Notes: a model not told the origin generated them from the sequence alone. DNA of 64,000 nt from Tachypleus tridentatus (GCF_004210375.1 NC_134834.1:147035009-147099008), one strand, 5' to 3'; shown: positions 35,461 through 46,070, numbered from the stretch's first letter. Made by a program: numbers and translations.

Positions 35461-36010
35461 TCCCATTCGTTTTCTAATTACTTTCAATATCAATGAGAAA
35501 ATGTAAGAGTTTTCCATCTACTCAGTTAAAATGGACAAAAATATTTATCGAAATTCTTTTTGGAATTCTAGCGATATCTTCAAGTGTAACGGAATAACCT
35601 TTGAAAATTAACAAAATTTCAAGGGTAAACCAAAATTTCGCCTGCGGACTCAGTGGTCAGCTCTGTGGCCTTGATGACGCAAGAAGGCTCGATTACATGA
35701 ACTGAAAAGTAGTTTGTCAAGAGGTGTATCTGTGGGTTGCAGTTTTTGTTGCACTCACTTCAAGGCAACTAAAGGCAAAACATCGAAGCTGTAATTCTTG
35801 AGAATGGAAAATGGGCTGGTTTCATTGTTATAAGCACCCCACCCATCTGGTTGTCGTGAACTGAAATGGATGGAAGAAATGTTATCCTTGAAAGTTGTAA
35901 AAAAATAATGATTAACCTTTCTTTTTATATTTGTTACACAGTTAACAACGCTGATTCTTACTCAGATGGATCTTAGAATGAATTATTGGGTGTATTTTTT
36001 TTATTACAAT
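35461..36010. other. Region upstream of gene 3
   Basis: No repeat clearly recognised. GCCTGCGGACTCAGTGGTCA (about 35640) may be a very old SINE B/C scrap. Confidence 0.4.
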
Positions 36011-36013
36011 TAG

Positions 36014-36021
36014 TATAAAAA
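36014..36021 (+). promoter_or_regulatory. TATA box of gene 3
   Basis: TATAAAAA, 77 bp before the ATG and 35 bp before CAGACCTTCTGCTGTAA (36049-36065). Gene 2 has the same elements at the same spacing. Confidence 0.82.
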
Positions 36022-36090
36022 GGCAAGATTCTGCAATACGCACCAATCCAGACCTTCTGCTGTAAACGTCTGAACCCTAGAAGTAAGAAC

Positions 36091-36935
36091 ATGATCCGTA
36101 TTGTAAGTATACATCTCAGTTGATATCCCAATAACTTTAGAGTCAATAGTTCAGACAACAGAATTTCATTGACGCTTAAATAAATAAGAAATTATGCAAG
36201 AAAATGTATCAGGTCAATGAATAGCTATTTATGGGAAGATTCCGTCATGTTAAAGTTTGGATTTTGTAGTCAAACTATTGATGTAATATTTAATTTTGTT
36301 AGTTATCTGAACTTTTGTGGTTCGCAATTACATGAAGGAAGTGTCACGTGTCCAAAATGTTTGTTGCTATTTACAGAAGTCGTTAACTGAAAGATAAAGC
36401 AGTATTGTAGCCAGTTGTGGTTAAAATATTCTCAATCAGGTTTTTATTCAGTTGACTTTTTAAAATAGTTATTACTTTGATCTTTTAGTACTTTGTTATA
36501 AGCTGCTTTCGCGTATTATCAAATCATCTTAAACTCCAGCTTTTAACGTAGAATAGTTTCTAACCTGTATAACAACTTCATTAACTGATCGGTGATTATC
36601 CTCCCAGAAGATGTTTTCATAATTTCCTTTATAAGTAGTCATGGTAACGACTATTATGATATTTTTTTGCCCGCATAACAACTTTCTAATATGTGATAAG
36701 CCTATTTTAGAGATAGCCACTTTGTTCGTTATTTAGTTAATTATGTTTATTCATTCTTCAGGTGCTGTTCGCTCTCCTGTTGGCTGTGGCTAGTGCCCAA
36801 ATATTAACCAATTATCTACATTATTCAGCCACCAACTATCCTTGGCTAACTCCTAGAGTTGTGACTCACGTTGGAACCCCTATTGTGGCCCGTTATGCTC
36901 CTTGGCCTCTCCTGCGAGCTCCTATTCTCCTGTAG
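36091..36935 (+). CDS. Small secreted cuticle-type peptide (gene 3), 61 aa, two exons
   Basis: Exon 1 is 36091-36102 (ATG ATC CGT ATT, MIRI), donor GTAAGT. Exon 2 is 36762-36935 after TTCAG, ending TAG. The 659-bp phase-0 intron has no recognised repeat. Signal peptide is MIRIVLFALLLAVASAQ. The mature part is 44 residues with YLHYSATNYPWLTPRVVTH, then Pro/Leu/Arg-rich sequence ending PILL. It has the same length as gene 2 and aligns without gaps: M.RI, ASAQ, Y..Y..T.YPW..P.VVTH. The two C-terminal 20 residues differ most (Tyr-rich in gene 2, Leu/Pro-rich here), suggesting divergence after duplication. An exoskeletal matrix role is inferred, not shown. No cysteine, no known domain. Confidence 0.88.
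36103..36761 (+). other. Intron of gene 3
   Basis: GTAAGT...TTCATTCTTCAG, phase 0, AT-rich, free of recognisable SINEs. Confidence 0.85.
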
Positions 36936-37071
36936 TAAAATTGCTGCTGACTTGATTGAAATGTAATATGACGATTATATGAATGATGTGACGTTGATTT
37001 AAAGCTAAGATTTCTTTGCTGTGTTTTCTTCCTCTAATCTTGTTTAATATTTGTAGACGTCTAACTTTGTT

Positions 37072-37077
37072 AATAAA
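37072..37077 (+). promoter_or_regulatory. Poly(A) signal of gene 3
   Basis: AATAAA in GTTAATAAACTAG, 136 bp after the stop; context shared with gene 2. Confidence 0.8.
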
Positions 37078-37089
37078 CTAGTTTTTTGT

Positions 37090-37830
37090 AATTCAGTCCT
37101 GGTTGGATTTTATTATTTTGCAAACTTTAAGTTGATTTTTTTACTAATTGTAAACAACGTAATATCTTCATAATTCTGTCTGATCTTATGTCAAATATAA
37201 TTCGTTTCACTTAATATTATTTCACCATTTTGAAGGTACAAGGTGTTTATAAAGATAATTTTATAAAAATGGGAGACGACTCTTCTGACAACCTAAATTA
37301 GTTACAAATTCGTTAGCAAATAGTCACTGAAAGCAAGCTAGAAGTAATTATAATAAATTTTTAGAGGTTTTGTTTCATCCAAATTGAAGTTTCTATAGTG
37401 TATTAACTATGGAGTGCATTCTCATAATAAGGGCGAATAGTTAATCGATTTTAATTTTCCATATTGGACTTACTTAGCTCTTAATAGGCAAACAAGAAGT
37501 GTTTGAAATATGCATATATAATTTCCGTTACCCCGCGTACTAATAGAAATATTAGAGATAGAAATAGCTACTTTTAAATGGATTTTTAAAATTATAACTA
37601 TGTACACAGATATATGTATTTAGACAAAATTGTTTTCACATTTTCATATTGCAAATTACCTGTTTTTACCGTTTTTCAATGTATAGCACTTTTATAGCTA
37701 TCACGGCACCTTGCGTTAGACACTCTGTCATATGTCTATTATGGAATGTAACCTCATAGTAATAAGCTCAAGGTATACGGACAATGTCTCACCCAAATAT
37801 TTTTTATATTGTTTGCCTTTCTATTTATTC
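37090..37830. other. Intergenic, no gene seen
   Basis: AT-rich; nothing recognised. Confidence 0.4.
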
Positions 37831-37831
37831 A

Positions 37832-38096
37832 TGCTCGGCATGGCCAGGTGGGTTAAGGTGTTCGACTCGTAATACAAGGGTCACGGGTTCGAATCCTACT
37901 CGTACCAAACATGTTCGCCATTTCAGCCGTGGGGGCGATATAATGTGACAGTCAATCCCACTATTCGTTGATAAAAGAGTAGCCCAAGAGTTGGCGGTGG
38001 GTGGTGATGACGAGCTGCCTTCCCTCTAGTCTTACACTGTTAAATTAGGGACGGCTAGCGCAAATAGCTTTTGTGTAGCTTTGCGCGAAATTCAAA
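37832..38096 (+). repeat. SINE family A, well preserved
   Basis: GCTCGGCATGGCCAGGTGGG head; flanks TTCTATTTAT and TTCTCTTTAT look like a diverged target-site duplication. Confidence 0.92.
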
Positions 38097-38099
38097 CCA

Positions 38100-38469
38100 A
38101 TTCTCTTTATGACATTTTGAAAGTTTGTTTGTTTCAAACTAAGAATATCATTAGGTGGATTATTTAATAATTATAGCTTGTATTTTTCAAGGTGAGAAAT
38201 TGCACATTGTTGCAATAACTTTGGAGCTTTGTTGCATAAAATTGTCGTCTCATAAGAGAGAAATGGTTCTGTTTCAATAAAACAATTACCAAACATTTTT
38301 CAGTCGAGTACAGACTAAAACTGTCAAAAAAAAAGATTAGAACATACAAATGGTGTAGTTATACGAAAAAAAACAGTTTTGTCTGTGCATAAAACAAAAA
38401 GTATGACGATTAAATTCATCTAAATAAAAACTTAGAGTAACTGCCAAATTTCGCAAAATATCTGTATTT
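38100..38469. other. Intergenic, no gene seen
   Basis: AT-rich; nothing recognised. Confidence 0.4.
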
Positions 38470-38477
38470 GTGTATAC

Positions 38478-38645
38478 CAGTGGTTCCCGAACCTTTTTTA
38501 TGCCCCAAACCCCTAAAACAATTTAATATATTCTCTCACCCCTCACAGTAATTATTTATTTAAGAATAAAGATGAAGGGGGCCAAAACAAATGTTATCTT
38601 GCACCCCCTGGAACGCTATCTTGCACCCCTGGTTGGGAACCACTG
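38478..38645. mobile_element. hAT-type MITE, 168 bp, with 8-bp target-site duplication
   Basis: Terminal inverted repeats are CAGTGGTTCCCGAACC and GGTTGGGAACCACTG. The element is flanked by a perfect 8-bp duplication GTGTATAC (38470-38477 and 38646-38653). The CAG...CTG ends and the 8-bp duplication are hallmarks of the hAT superfamily. The interior is C-rich (CCCCAAACCCCT, GCACCCCTGG) and non-coding. Confidence 0.93.
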
Positions 38646-38653
38646 GTGTATAC

Positions 38654-39394
38654 GAACGCAACATCAAAAATTGGTTTGTTTTAAAGCGAAATTCAGTAAT
38701 CATGGAGGTGAGCTTGTGTACATTTCGTTCACGCTAGGCCTAACTGCATTAGCAATTCTGGGCTTAACAACGCTCGGACTAAACATACTTGCAATTGTGA
38801 ATTTAACGGATACTTGGCCTTTTGTGTTTGCACTTTCGAGGCGGATTGAAACAAAACTTCTAACTTACTTAGCTTTCACAATATGAAGCGTGCAACCATG
38901 ACCTTGATTTGAAAATGAACAACACAAAAGCAGGTCTTTAAAAAGTATTTTAGTCTTGGCTAACAAGAGACGGAAGCGCTCGAGAACAAGTAATTAATGA
39001 ACCGGATTTGAAACTGAGCTTTGATGCCGCAAGAAGTAAAAACACCTGTCTGCCAACACCTGCCTTGGAAAAGAAAGGTGCCTTAAGCAATAGAATATAA
39101 AAGTCTTCATAGTGGTATAATCTGATGTTGCTAACCCTGAATAATTTACAGACAATTTAATCAGAGTATAGCTTTTTTTAAAGGACAGAATAACTAGTAA
39201 ACGTTGCCGACTTGATAAGCCAGAATACATACTTTTGTTTTTTATTATGACCATTTGACCTCTCGAAACACAACTGAAACAAATCATGGCCAACATTTAG
39301 ACCAGTCATAATCTGATGGTTTGCATACCTGCATTGTGAAGCCAAAGGTTTAAAATCCTCTTCCCGTTGTCGCCAAAACGCGCTCCGCACTTTG
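38654..39394. other. Intergenic, no gene seen
   Basis: Open frames on both strands have no domain; the plus frame 38572-38886 begins inside the MITE. Confidence 0.4.
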
Positions 39395-39540
39395 GGGTAA
39401 GTTATGTACTATAAAAGAGAAAGTCACACCTCACTATCGAACAGACGAGAAAGGGTAGCCTAAAATTTGTGGTTGATAATGTTGACTAGCTGCCTTTTCT
39501 CTAGTTTATTGTTTCTTGTGAAAATTCTAAACAAACAAAT
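39395..39540 (+). repeat. SINE family A-related fragment
   Basis: GTAGCCTAAAATTTGTGGTT, GACTAGCTGCCTTTTCTCTAG, tail AAACAAAC. Confidence 0.6.
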
Positions 39541-39599
39541 TGGCAGTAACGAAGCACATTTTATATGCAAATATAAGCTAAGGAGAAGAAGGGACGTGC

Positions 39600-39990
39600 A
39601 GATACATTTATGTCGTCCCATTAATGAAATTAAACTTTAAAGTGAGTAAAATTTTAAAAATCAGCCCTTATAATTAAAATATTTATAAAGTCTTTCCTGA
39701 AACTCCTCTCAGCTAATTGCATTCACCACATCTGAAGGTAACTTATTGAAAACGCAAAACCCCTTGTTAGAAAAATGAAACTGTCTTAGCTCAAGGTAGT
39801 TTTTACCTTACAAAACTTTATATTCGTCTCTGGTAGTGTTATCATTCTAACCATTAAATACGAAATAAAATATGATGCATCAACACTATTAACTTCCTTA
39901 CAATCTTAAACATCTCAACCTCTTGAACTCTTCTTTTGATTTTGTTTTAATTTGTTCGAAATAAGGACAAAGTTCTTAAAACCTTCGTTG
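39600..39990 (-). mobile_element. LINE ORF2 C-terminal fragment (CR1/Jockey-like)
   Basis: On the minus strand one frame reads NTTRDEYKVL, then GKNYLELRQFHFSNKGF and CVFNKLPSDVVNAIS..EEFQ. This is the conserved C-terminal block (TTRG...K..R...R..FFS.RV...WN.LP.EVV.A.S...F) seen after the reverse transcriptase of CR1/Jockey-superfamily non-LTR elements. In-frame stops include TAA after KVL and TGA after NAIS. The neighbouring frame carries a related segment (FKIVRKL / VDASYF), so at least one frameshift is present. Short, 5'-truncated, dead. Confidence 0.7.
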
Positions 39991-40181
39991 GCTAACAGTG
40001 AAGAAATAGCAGAAGTTGATAACCCAGCCATTCCATAACAATTAGATATGAGCCTTCCTGTATCACCTTCAAAGTTTCTACACCCATTTTAAGATTTTGT
40101 TTACACTTACTATACACAAATAAATACTTATCGTTTATTTAATAATTTCACATTTGACCAACTGTCTTGGTCTTTTATGCC

Positions 40182-40446
40182 TGACCCGGCATGACCAGGT
40201 GATTCTGGCGCTTGACTCGCATTATGAGGATGTAAGATTCGAATCTCCTTTCCATCAAACATGCATGCGCTTCGAGCCGTGGGAGTATTATAATGTATTA
40301 GTCAAGCCCACTAATCGTTGGGCTACTATTAATAGCTCAAGTATTGGCGGTGGGTGGTGATGACTAGCTCCTCTAGCATTACTCTACTAAATTATGGACG
40401 GCTGGCGCAGATAACCCTCGCGTAGCTTTACTCGAAATTTAGAACA
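40182..40446 (+). repeat. SINE family A
   Basis: GACCCGGCATGACCAGGTGA head; part of the TTGGTAAAAGAG segment rearranged. Confidence 0.88.
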
Positions 40447-40759
40447 AATCAAGCTTCTATACCTTTTTATTCATTGTTCCACTTAGTGACTTGGGTTTTG
40501 TTAGTTGAATAAAGAATTTACACATGTACGAAGCGATATCAGTGAGAAACGCAATAACATAATTAAGTTCCAATACAAGAAACGTTGTGAAGCTTCGTCG
40601 TTAGTGTGACATAAATAAATACTCATAACGTATGACACTTGACTATACTTTATATGAAGAAACACAGCGAAAATCAAAGGTTAGACTGACTTAGGCAGCT
40701 AAAGAGTTTGAACATTTTTGTAAACCTCAAGATGGCTGGTATTAGTACTTTAATTTAAA

Positions 40760-40812
40760 TAAGGTACAGAACAATATTTTGACCTTTTTAGGTCATCTTC
40801 AGGTTAACAGGT
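40760..40812 (-). repeat. Penelope-type hammerhead-like tail fragment
   Basis: Reverse strand reads AACCTGAAGATGACCTAAAA then AGGTC, with perfect GACC/GGTC arms. The GAAAC that follows in other copies is decayed. Confidence 0.6.
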
Positions 40813-40825
40813 TCTTTCTTGAACA

Positions 40826-40922
40826 GGCCCGGCATGGCCAGGTGGTTAAAGCACTCAACTTATAATCTGAGGGTCGCGTGTTCGAATTTTCGTCACACCA
40901 AACATGCTCATCCTTTCAGCCG
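40826..40922 (+). repeat. SINE family A head fragment
   Basis: Intact GGCCCGGCATGGCCAGGTGG; stops at CCTTTCAGCCG. Confidence 0.88.
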
Positions 40923-40924
40923 AA

Positions 40925-41012
40925 CACTTTCTTGAACACTGATGTATGGGTTCGATTCTTCTCGGTAAAAAGAGAGTAGATTGTCTATTGTGTAGCTTTG
41001 TGATAAAAACTG
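40925..41012 (+). repeat. SINE family B 3' part
   Basis: GGGTTCGATTCTTCTCGG, then TCTATTGTGTAGCTTTGTG; joined to the SINE A head, forming a chimera. Confidence 0.65.
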
Positions 41013-41087
41013 GTTCTTCTATAACCAGACTAAGGGTTTTGAAAACAGTAAACTAACATTTTTATTTATCATACTTATAATAACTGT

Positions 41088-41577
41088 CAGGTCATTCCAC
41101 AAGTAATGTCCGAAAACTTATTACAAAAAATGCGTCATCATTTTTGTCTTTGTAGAAGGTTTTAATGACTAAATATGTAGTAGGACATGTATAAAAATGT
41201 TCAGAAAATAATAGAAACTAACCCAACTCCACTTTTTCATATAATTAATCAAATAAACCCTCATGAAGATGGATGTGTCTGAGGAGCACATTAGGCATAT
41301 AATGCTTTAAGAGTTTAAAAAAGGTAAAAGTGCAGCAGAAACTACACGAAACATTCAAGGTGTTTATGGTGCGGAGTCTCTCAATGAAAGAAAATGTCGA
41401 AGGTGGTTTCTGAAGTCCAGATCAGATGACTACAGCATAAATGATGCGCCACCTTCAGGTCATCCTGTTGAGTTTAATGATGACTTGCTGCTGACTGCAC
41501 TTGATGAAGATAGTGCTGTAATAGTTGAAGAACTAGCACAGAAGTTTAATTCAACCCATTCAACAGTTCACCATCAT
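41088..41577 (+). mobile_element. mariner transposon 5' end, transposase N-terminus
   Basis: It starts with a mariner-like inverted-repeat sequence CAGGTCATTCCACAAGTAAT. From 41264 a frame reads MKMDVSEEHIRHIML, a TAA where relatives have Tyr, then EFKKGKSAAETTRNIQGVYG, ERKCRRWFLK, PPSGHP and VEELAQKFNSTHSTVHHHL. This is the paired helix-turn-helix DNA-binding domain of Tc1/mariner transposase (similar to SETMAR/Hsmar1). The GRPS-type linker appears as SGHP. The DDD catalytic domain is absent: sequence switches at CATCTGAAG into a Penelope-type tail. Non-functional. Confidence 0.88.
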
Positions 41578-41700
41578 CTGAAGATGACCTAAGAAGGCCG
41601 AAACGTTGTGCTCTGCTTTATTTCAATAAATGTTTTAATACCCATACCAGCCGTCTTAAGAGAAATTTTTACTTCAAATGGGTTTCTCGTCATCACGATT
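41578..41700 (+). repeat. Penelope-type 3' tail with hammerhead-like core
   Basis: CTGAAGATGACCTAAGAAGG, CCGAAACGTTG, TTAATACCCATACCAGCCGT, AAATGGGTTTCTCGTCATCACG end. Also seen at 6133 and 50733. Confidence 0.7.
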
Positions 41701-41846
41701 CCCATCATTATTTGGTAAAAGAGTTGTCCGAAAGTTAGCAGTGGGTGGTGATGATTGGCTGCCTGCCCTCTAATTTTTCAATGTTAAATTAGGGACGGCT
41801 AATTCATATATCCCTCGTGTAACTTGGCGCGAAATTCAAAGAAATC
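41701..41846 (+). repeat. SINE family A 3' half
   Basis: TCATTATTTGGTAAAAGAGT to GCGCGAAATTC. Confidence 0.8.
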
Positions 41847-41849
41847 AAA

Positions 41850-42268
41850 CTAAAATGTAACAAAAAAAAAACATTGATTTTTATATTTCAACTCACACCA
41901 TCTACCTAATACTAAAAGAGGTAAAATTATTGGACAACTTAAAATAATTAAAAAAAAACTGTAACATTTTTGTTTTAATGATTGCATTAGAAACTATATT
42001 TCAGAAACTTTCAAATGGTTTCCTGAGAGCAGACCTAGACACATGGAGATAAACAAAACGTCAGAGCCCGAAAATGTCATCTGGACTCTTCCTTCGCTAA
42101 ACCTTTAGACAAAGCTATCAAATCAGCCTGGGTTAAAAATCTGTGTTATACAAAATTAAAATGTTACATTGAAACAATTATTTGTTCATTAGGCTTTTAA
42201 GAAGAAAAAGTGTCTTGCTATAAACAATGGATTGGACAATTCTTGTACTGTTACAAATGTAATATATG
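41850..42268. other. Intergenic, no gene seen
   Basis: AT-rich; nothing recognised. Confidence 0.4.
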
Positions 42269-42269
42269 T

Positions 42270-42549
42270 TTATTTGTTTTTTAATTTCGCGCAAGGTTAC
42301 ACGAGGGCTATCCGTTCCTAGCACTAGCCGTCCTCAATTTAGCAGTGTAAGACTAGATGGAAGGCAGCTAGTCATCACCACCCACCGCCCACTCTTGGGC
42401 TACTCTTTTACCAAACAATAGTGGGATTGGCCGTCAAATTATAAAGCCCCCCACGGCTGAAAGGGCGAACGTGTTTGGTGCGATGGGGATTCGAACAACG
42501 AACTCAGATTACGAGTCGAACGTCTTAACACACATGGCCATGCCGGGCC
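42270..42549 (-). repeat. SINE family A, full length
   Basis: Ends ACATGGCCATGCCGGGCC. CTAGCACTAGCC shows a small internal duplication. Confidence 0.92.
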
Positions 42550-42852
42550 TTATATGAAATAACAGTGTAATAATAAATACATTGGTGAAGTTCATTGTTC
42601 GGTACACTAGCATTATAGGGAACACAAGCGTGAATCTTGATTCTAAAGAGTCCACCTTTATAAACATCAAGAGTACACTGTCAAAATCTTCCTTCTTTAT
42701 ACGAGATACAGTAGATAAAATACCATTTAACATTTCGCTCGTAACAATATGTAACAGTTTATTTTATCATAAGTTCGAAAACAGTCTTTCTGGTCCACTC
42801 TTATAAAGCTAAATTAAACAAATAATTTCTGGGCTGTCCAGTTTTTGGCCTT

Positions 42853-43118
42853 GGTTTGTTTTGAATTTCGCGCAAAGCTACACGAGGGCTATCTCCGCTA
42901 GCCGTCCCTAATTTAGCAGTGTAAGACTAAAGGGAAGGCAGCTAGTCATTACCACCCACTGTCAACTCTTGGATCACTCTTTTACCAACGAATAGTGGGA
43001 TTGACCGAACATTATAACGCCCCAACGGCTGAAATGGCGAGCATGTTTGACGTGATGAGGATTCGAATCCGTGACCATCAAATTATGAGTCGAGTGCCTT
43101 AGCCATCCTGTCTAGTTA
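42853..43118 (-). repeat. SINE family A
   Basis: TTGGTTTGTTTTGAATTTCG to GCCATCCTGTCTAG. Confidence 0.9.
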
Positions 43119-43275
43119 TTATAATCTTTGTTGTTTTTGTTTATAAGCTTACTATCTTCTGTTAATTAGTCATTCAAATTCCATTTAAATTGTTGTATGT
43201 CGTTTTTTAATATCTGTAGTGCATACTGATGTATAGAAGGTATTTTAATACTATAAATAAACGATTTTATAACAC

Positions 43276-43473
43276 CAAATTGTTGGCTTTATTAAATAAG
43301 ACACTCAACCTTTTGCTTTACAGTTTCTTCAGGAACGTTCTACCAAAACACAAACCGTAACCGTACAAATCTCTATTTTTGTATGTCTGTTTCGGTTTGT
43401 ATTTTAGTGAGCACTCCTAAAGAGGCTGTAAAGCGAAATGTTGAGTGTCTTATTAAATAAAACCAACAATTTG
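43276..43473. repeat. ~198-bp foldback of Penelope-type tails
   Basis: Arms 43276-43334 and 43415-43473 are inverted copies (about 52 of 59 positions match), beginning CAAATTGTTGG and ending CCAACAATTTG. Most of the 80-bp centre also pairs (AAACACAAACCG with CGGTTTGTATTT). Each arm carries CCTGAAGA / CCTAAAGA, a CTGTAAAGC stem region and GTTGAGTGTCTTATT, the Penelope-tail layout. Confidence 0.8.
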
Positions 43474-43549
43474 TATAAAGTCATTTGTTTCTGGTATTGT
43501 TGTGTGTGTTATTTTCGGTTATCAGTTTGTATTTGTATGTGACGTTGTA

Positions 43550-43600
43550 ACCTCTGAGACAGACGTAAGCCGAAACGCCAGGTTTGAATAAAACATTTTG
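43550..43600 (+). repeat. Hammerhead-like tail motif, third variant
   Basis: CTGAGACAGACGTAAGCC, GAAACGCCAGG, TTTGAATAAAA; same layout, different stem sequence. Confidence 0.45.
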
Positions 43601-43616
43601 TGTGTGTGTGTGTGTG
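43598..43616. repeat. (TG)n microsatellite
   Basis: Dinucleotide run at the end of the preceding tail. Confidence 0.95.
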
Positions 43617-43944
43617 ATTAGTTGTTTTTAGTAAACATAGACAAAGCAGTTCTTGTAGGATTTATGACTCATATGTTTGATTATAAATTCAATATTAATT
43701 AATTTTGTAGCCATTGCCAAAACATTCTAAGATACCATCTGCCTTCATCAATTTTAAAATAATTGTCACTTACGACTTCGAATTATTCCAACAAACACCT
43801 AACTTTTTCAACCTTTACTAGAGATATCCATCTACATGTTACATCTTTACAATAGCCAAAGAACTTATATCTCTCAATAACATACAGAGTTTTCAGTCAC
43901 AGTGTCACTAACAAATAAACATGGCATCGTAGGTCCGCTAACAC

Positions 43945-44525
43945 TGAATTATTTAACATCATGGTTCTGTCAACATATTAGAGCTTGAGATAATACTTCT
44001 GTCAACGTGGAGTAACTTGACATCACAGTTCCACTAACCTTAGAGTAACTTGACATCACAGTTCCACTAACCTTAGAGTAACTTGACATCACAGTTCCAC
44101 TAACCTTAGAGTAACTTGACATCACAGTTCCACTAACCTTAGAGTAACTTGACATCACAGTTCCACTAACCTTAGAGTAACTTGACATCATAGTTCCTCT
44201 AACCTTAGAGTAACTTGACATCACAGTTCCACTAACCTTAGAGTAACTTGACATCACAGTTCCACTAACCATAGAGTAACTTGACATCACAGTTTCACTA
44301 ACCTTAGAGTAACTTGACATCATAGTTTCGCTAACCATAGAGTACTTAACATCATAGTTCAACTAACCATAGAGTAACTTGACATCACAGTTCCACTAAC
44401 CTTAGAGTAACTTGACATCACAGTTCCACTAATCTTAGAGTAATTTGACATCATAGTTTCGCTAACCATAGAGTACTTAACATCACAGTTCAACTAACCA
44501 TAGAGTAACTTGACATAATAGTTTT
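43945..44525. repeat. 33-bp minisatellite, ~17 copies
   Basis: Unit AGTTCCACTAACCTTAGAGT + AACTTGACATCAC; outer copies degraded. Because 33 is a multiple of three, the minus strand stays open for 130 codons with a repeating SKVSGTVMSSY pattern. I regard this as an array by-product. Confidence 0.97.
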
Positions 44526-45040
44526 AAAACTACTCTTGGGCCTGTATTTAAGGCATAAAGATTGTCGTTTTAGTAGTTTCCATTTAGCAAACTTTAATCT
44601 CCAGATCCATTTTGTGTCTGACGTGATTAATTGGAGAATTTCTATTGTAATATGACCTGTTACATTACATCATGAAGCTAATTTTCCTCATCTCTCAGCT
44701 TACTCAAGTACTGGTGATCCAAACATTAAACTCAGTCCGTCAGCTTAAATGATAACTGGATTTTTCAGAACTGATAGAAATGGAAGGAGCGTAAATGTGA
44801 AATGTCTTTGAAAAACTTGATAATAAATGTACACTTCTCACTACAGAAGCCATATTTTCATAACCATGATTTTGAAGACCTTTTTCGTGAAAAGAAAGTC
44901 CTGAAAATATATTTAAAAGGTAAGAAAGTATCTGCAGATAAAAATAATAACAATATTCATTACTTTGAAAAATTCTAATTAAGTTTGAGTTTTTTTTTTC
45001 AGAATACAGTATTTAACTTGGATTAAACTGGATATTATAT
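44526..45040. other. Intergenic, no gene seen
   Basis: Nothing recognised. Confidence 0.4.
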
Positions 45041-45168
45041 GTAATGTTGTTGCTAGTTAGGGTTACGTTTGTATTATCTGTTGCTGTAGTATGGAGTATA
45101 TAATGTTGTTGATACTTAGTTAGGCTTACGCTTCTTTTCCCTGTTGCTACAGTATAGAGTAAGTTTTA
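45041..45168. repeat. ~65-bp duplication, two copies
   Basis: TAATGTTGTTG, GTTAGG(G/C)TTACG and CTGTTGCT(G/A)(T/C)AGTAT recur in order. Confidence 0.75.
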
Positions 45169-45499
45169 TCTCCACTTTTTTGTATTAAAAGCGCAGTTCT
45201 TTCTTATTTACAATATAAAGTTTATGTTAAAAAAATACACAATAAATAATTGGATAGAGCAATCATAAATTAGTTAACTAATTAACAGCTGAAAAATGAT
45301 CTATAGCAAAAAATAGCAATAGTTTGATACCAACAGGTTACTTCTATGCAGTTGACAGTTAGGGAAAGCATTGGGCTAATGTGTTCCTTTGAGGTGGTGC
45401 TAAAAACTTCAGCGCGCAACCATTACTAAATTAAGGACATTTGTTGTCAAATACCTGTTGCACGTATTGTGAAGATAAAAATGGTGAAATGCTAATTAA

Positions 45500-45955
45500 A
45501 CTAGTTGTTACTGATGTGACAGGATAGTGTGATGTCAGTTTATGTTGTAATCCAAAGTACAATAAAAAAACTAAAGTAAGAATAGTTTCGAATTAGTCAT
45601 TAATGATAGGCCATATGGTGACAGATTAGTGTAATGGCGCTTTTTGTTGTAACCCAAAGTACAATGAAAAACTAAGAAAAAGACAGTATCGAGTTAGTTC
45701 TTAGTGGTGAACCACATGGTGACAGATTAGTGTAACGGTGATTTATGTTGTAATCCAAAATACAATGAAAACAAAGGTAAGGATAGTTTCAAATTAGTTC
45801 TTACTGATGAGCCACATGTTGTAATCCAAGGTGCAATACAAACTAATATTAAGACAGTTTTAAGGCAGTTGTTAGTGATGAACTACATGGTGGTAGGTTA
45901 GTGAAGTAGCGATTAAGTTGTAAACCAAAATGTAATAAAGAAAACTAACCGGTAA
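45500..45955. repeat. ~114-bp degenerate tandem repeat, ~4 copies
   Basis: GTTGTAA(T/C)CCAAAGTACAAT, then AGTTAGTTCTTA and GGTGACAGATTAGTGTAA recur. Copies are diverged; the fourth is shortened. Confidence 0.85.
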
Positions 45956-46070
45956 ATTGCAGAGCTATTTTTACACTAATGAAAGTTTAGTGAGGTGCTT
46001 GATAAAGCAGATTAATAAACATAATTATACAGAAATCTAAAGTTCGTAATTACTATACCATTTACGTTTA

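Noticed and set aside
38572-38886. 104-codon frame
   Set aside because: Starts inside the hAT MITE; composition and context not gene-like.
43970-44362. 130-codon minus-strand repetitive frame
   Set aside because: By-product of the 33-bp minisatellite; no start context, signal or flanking exon.
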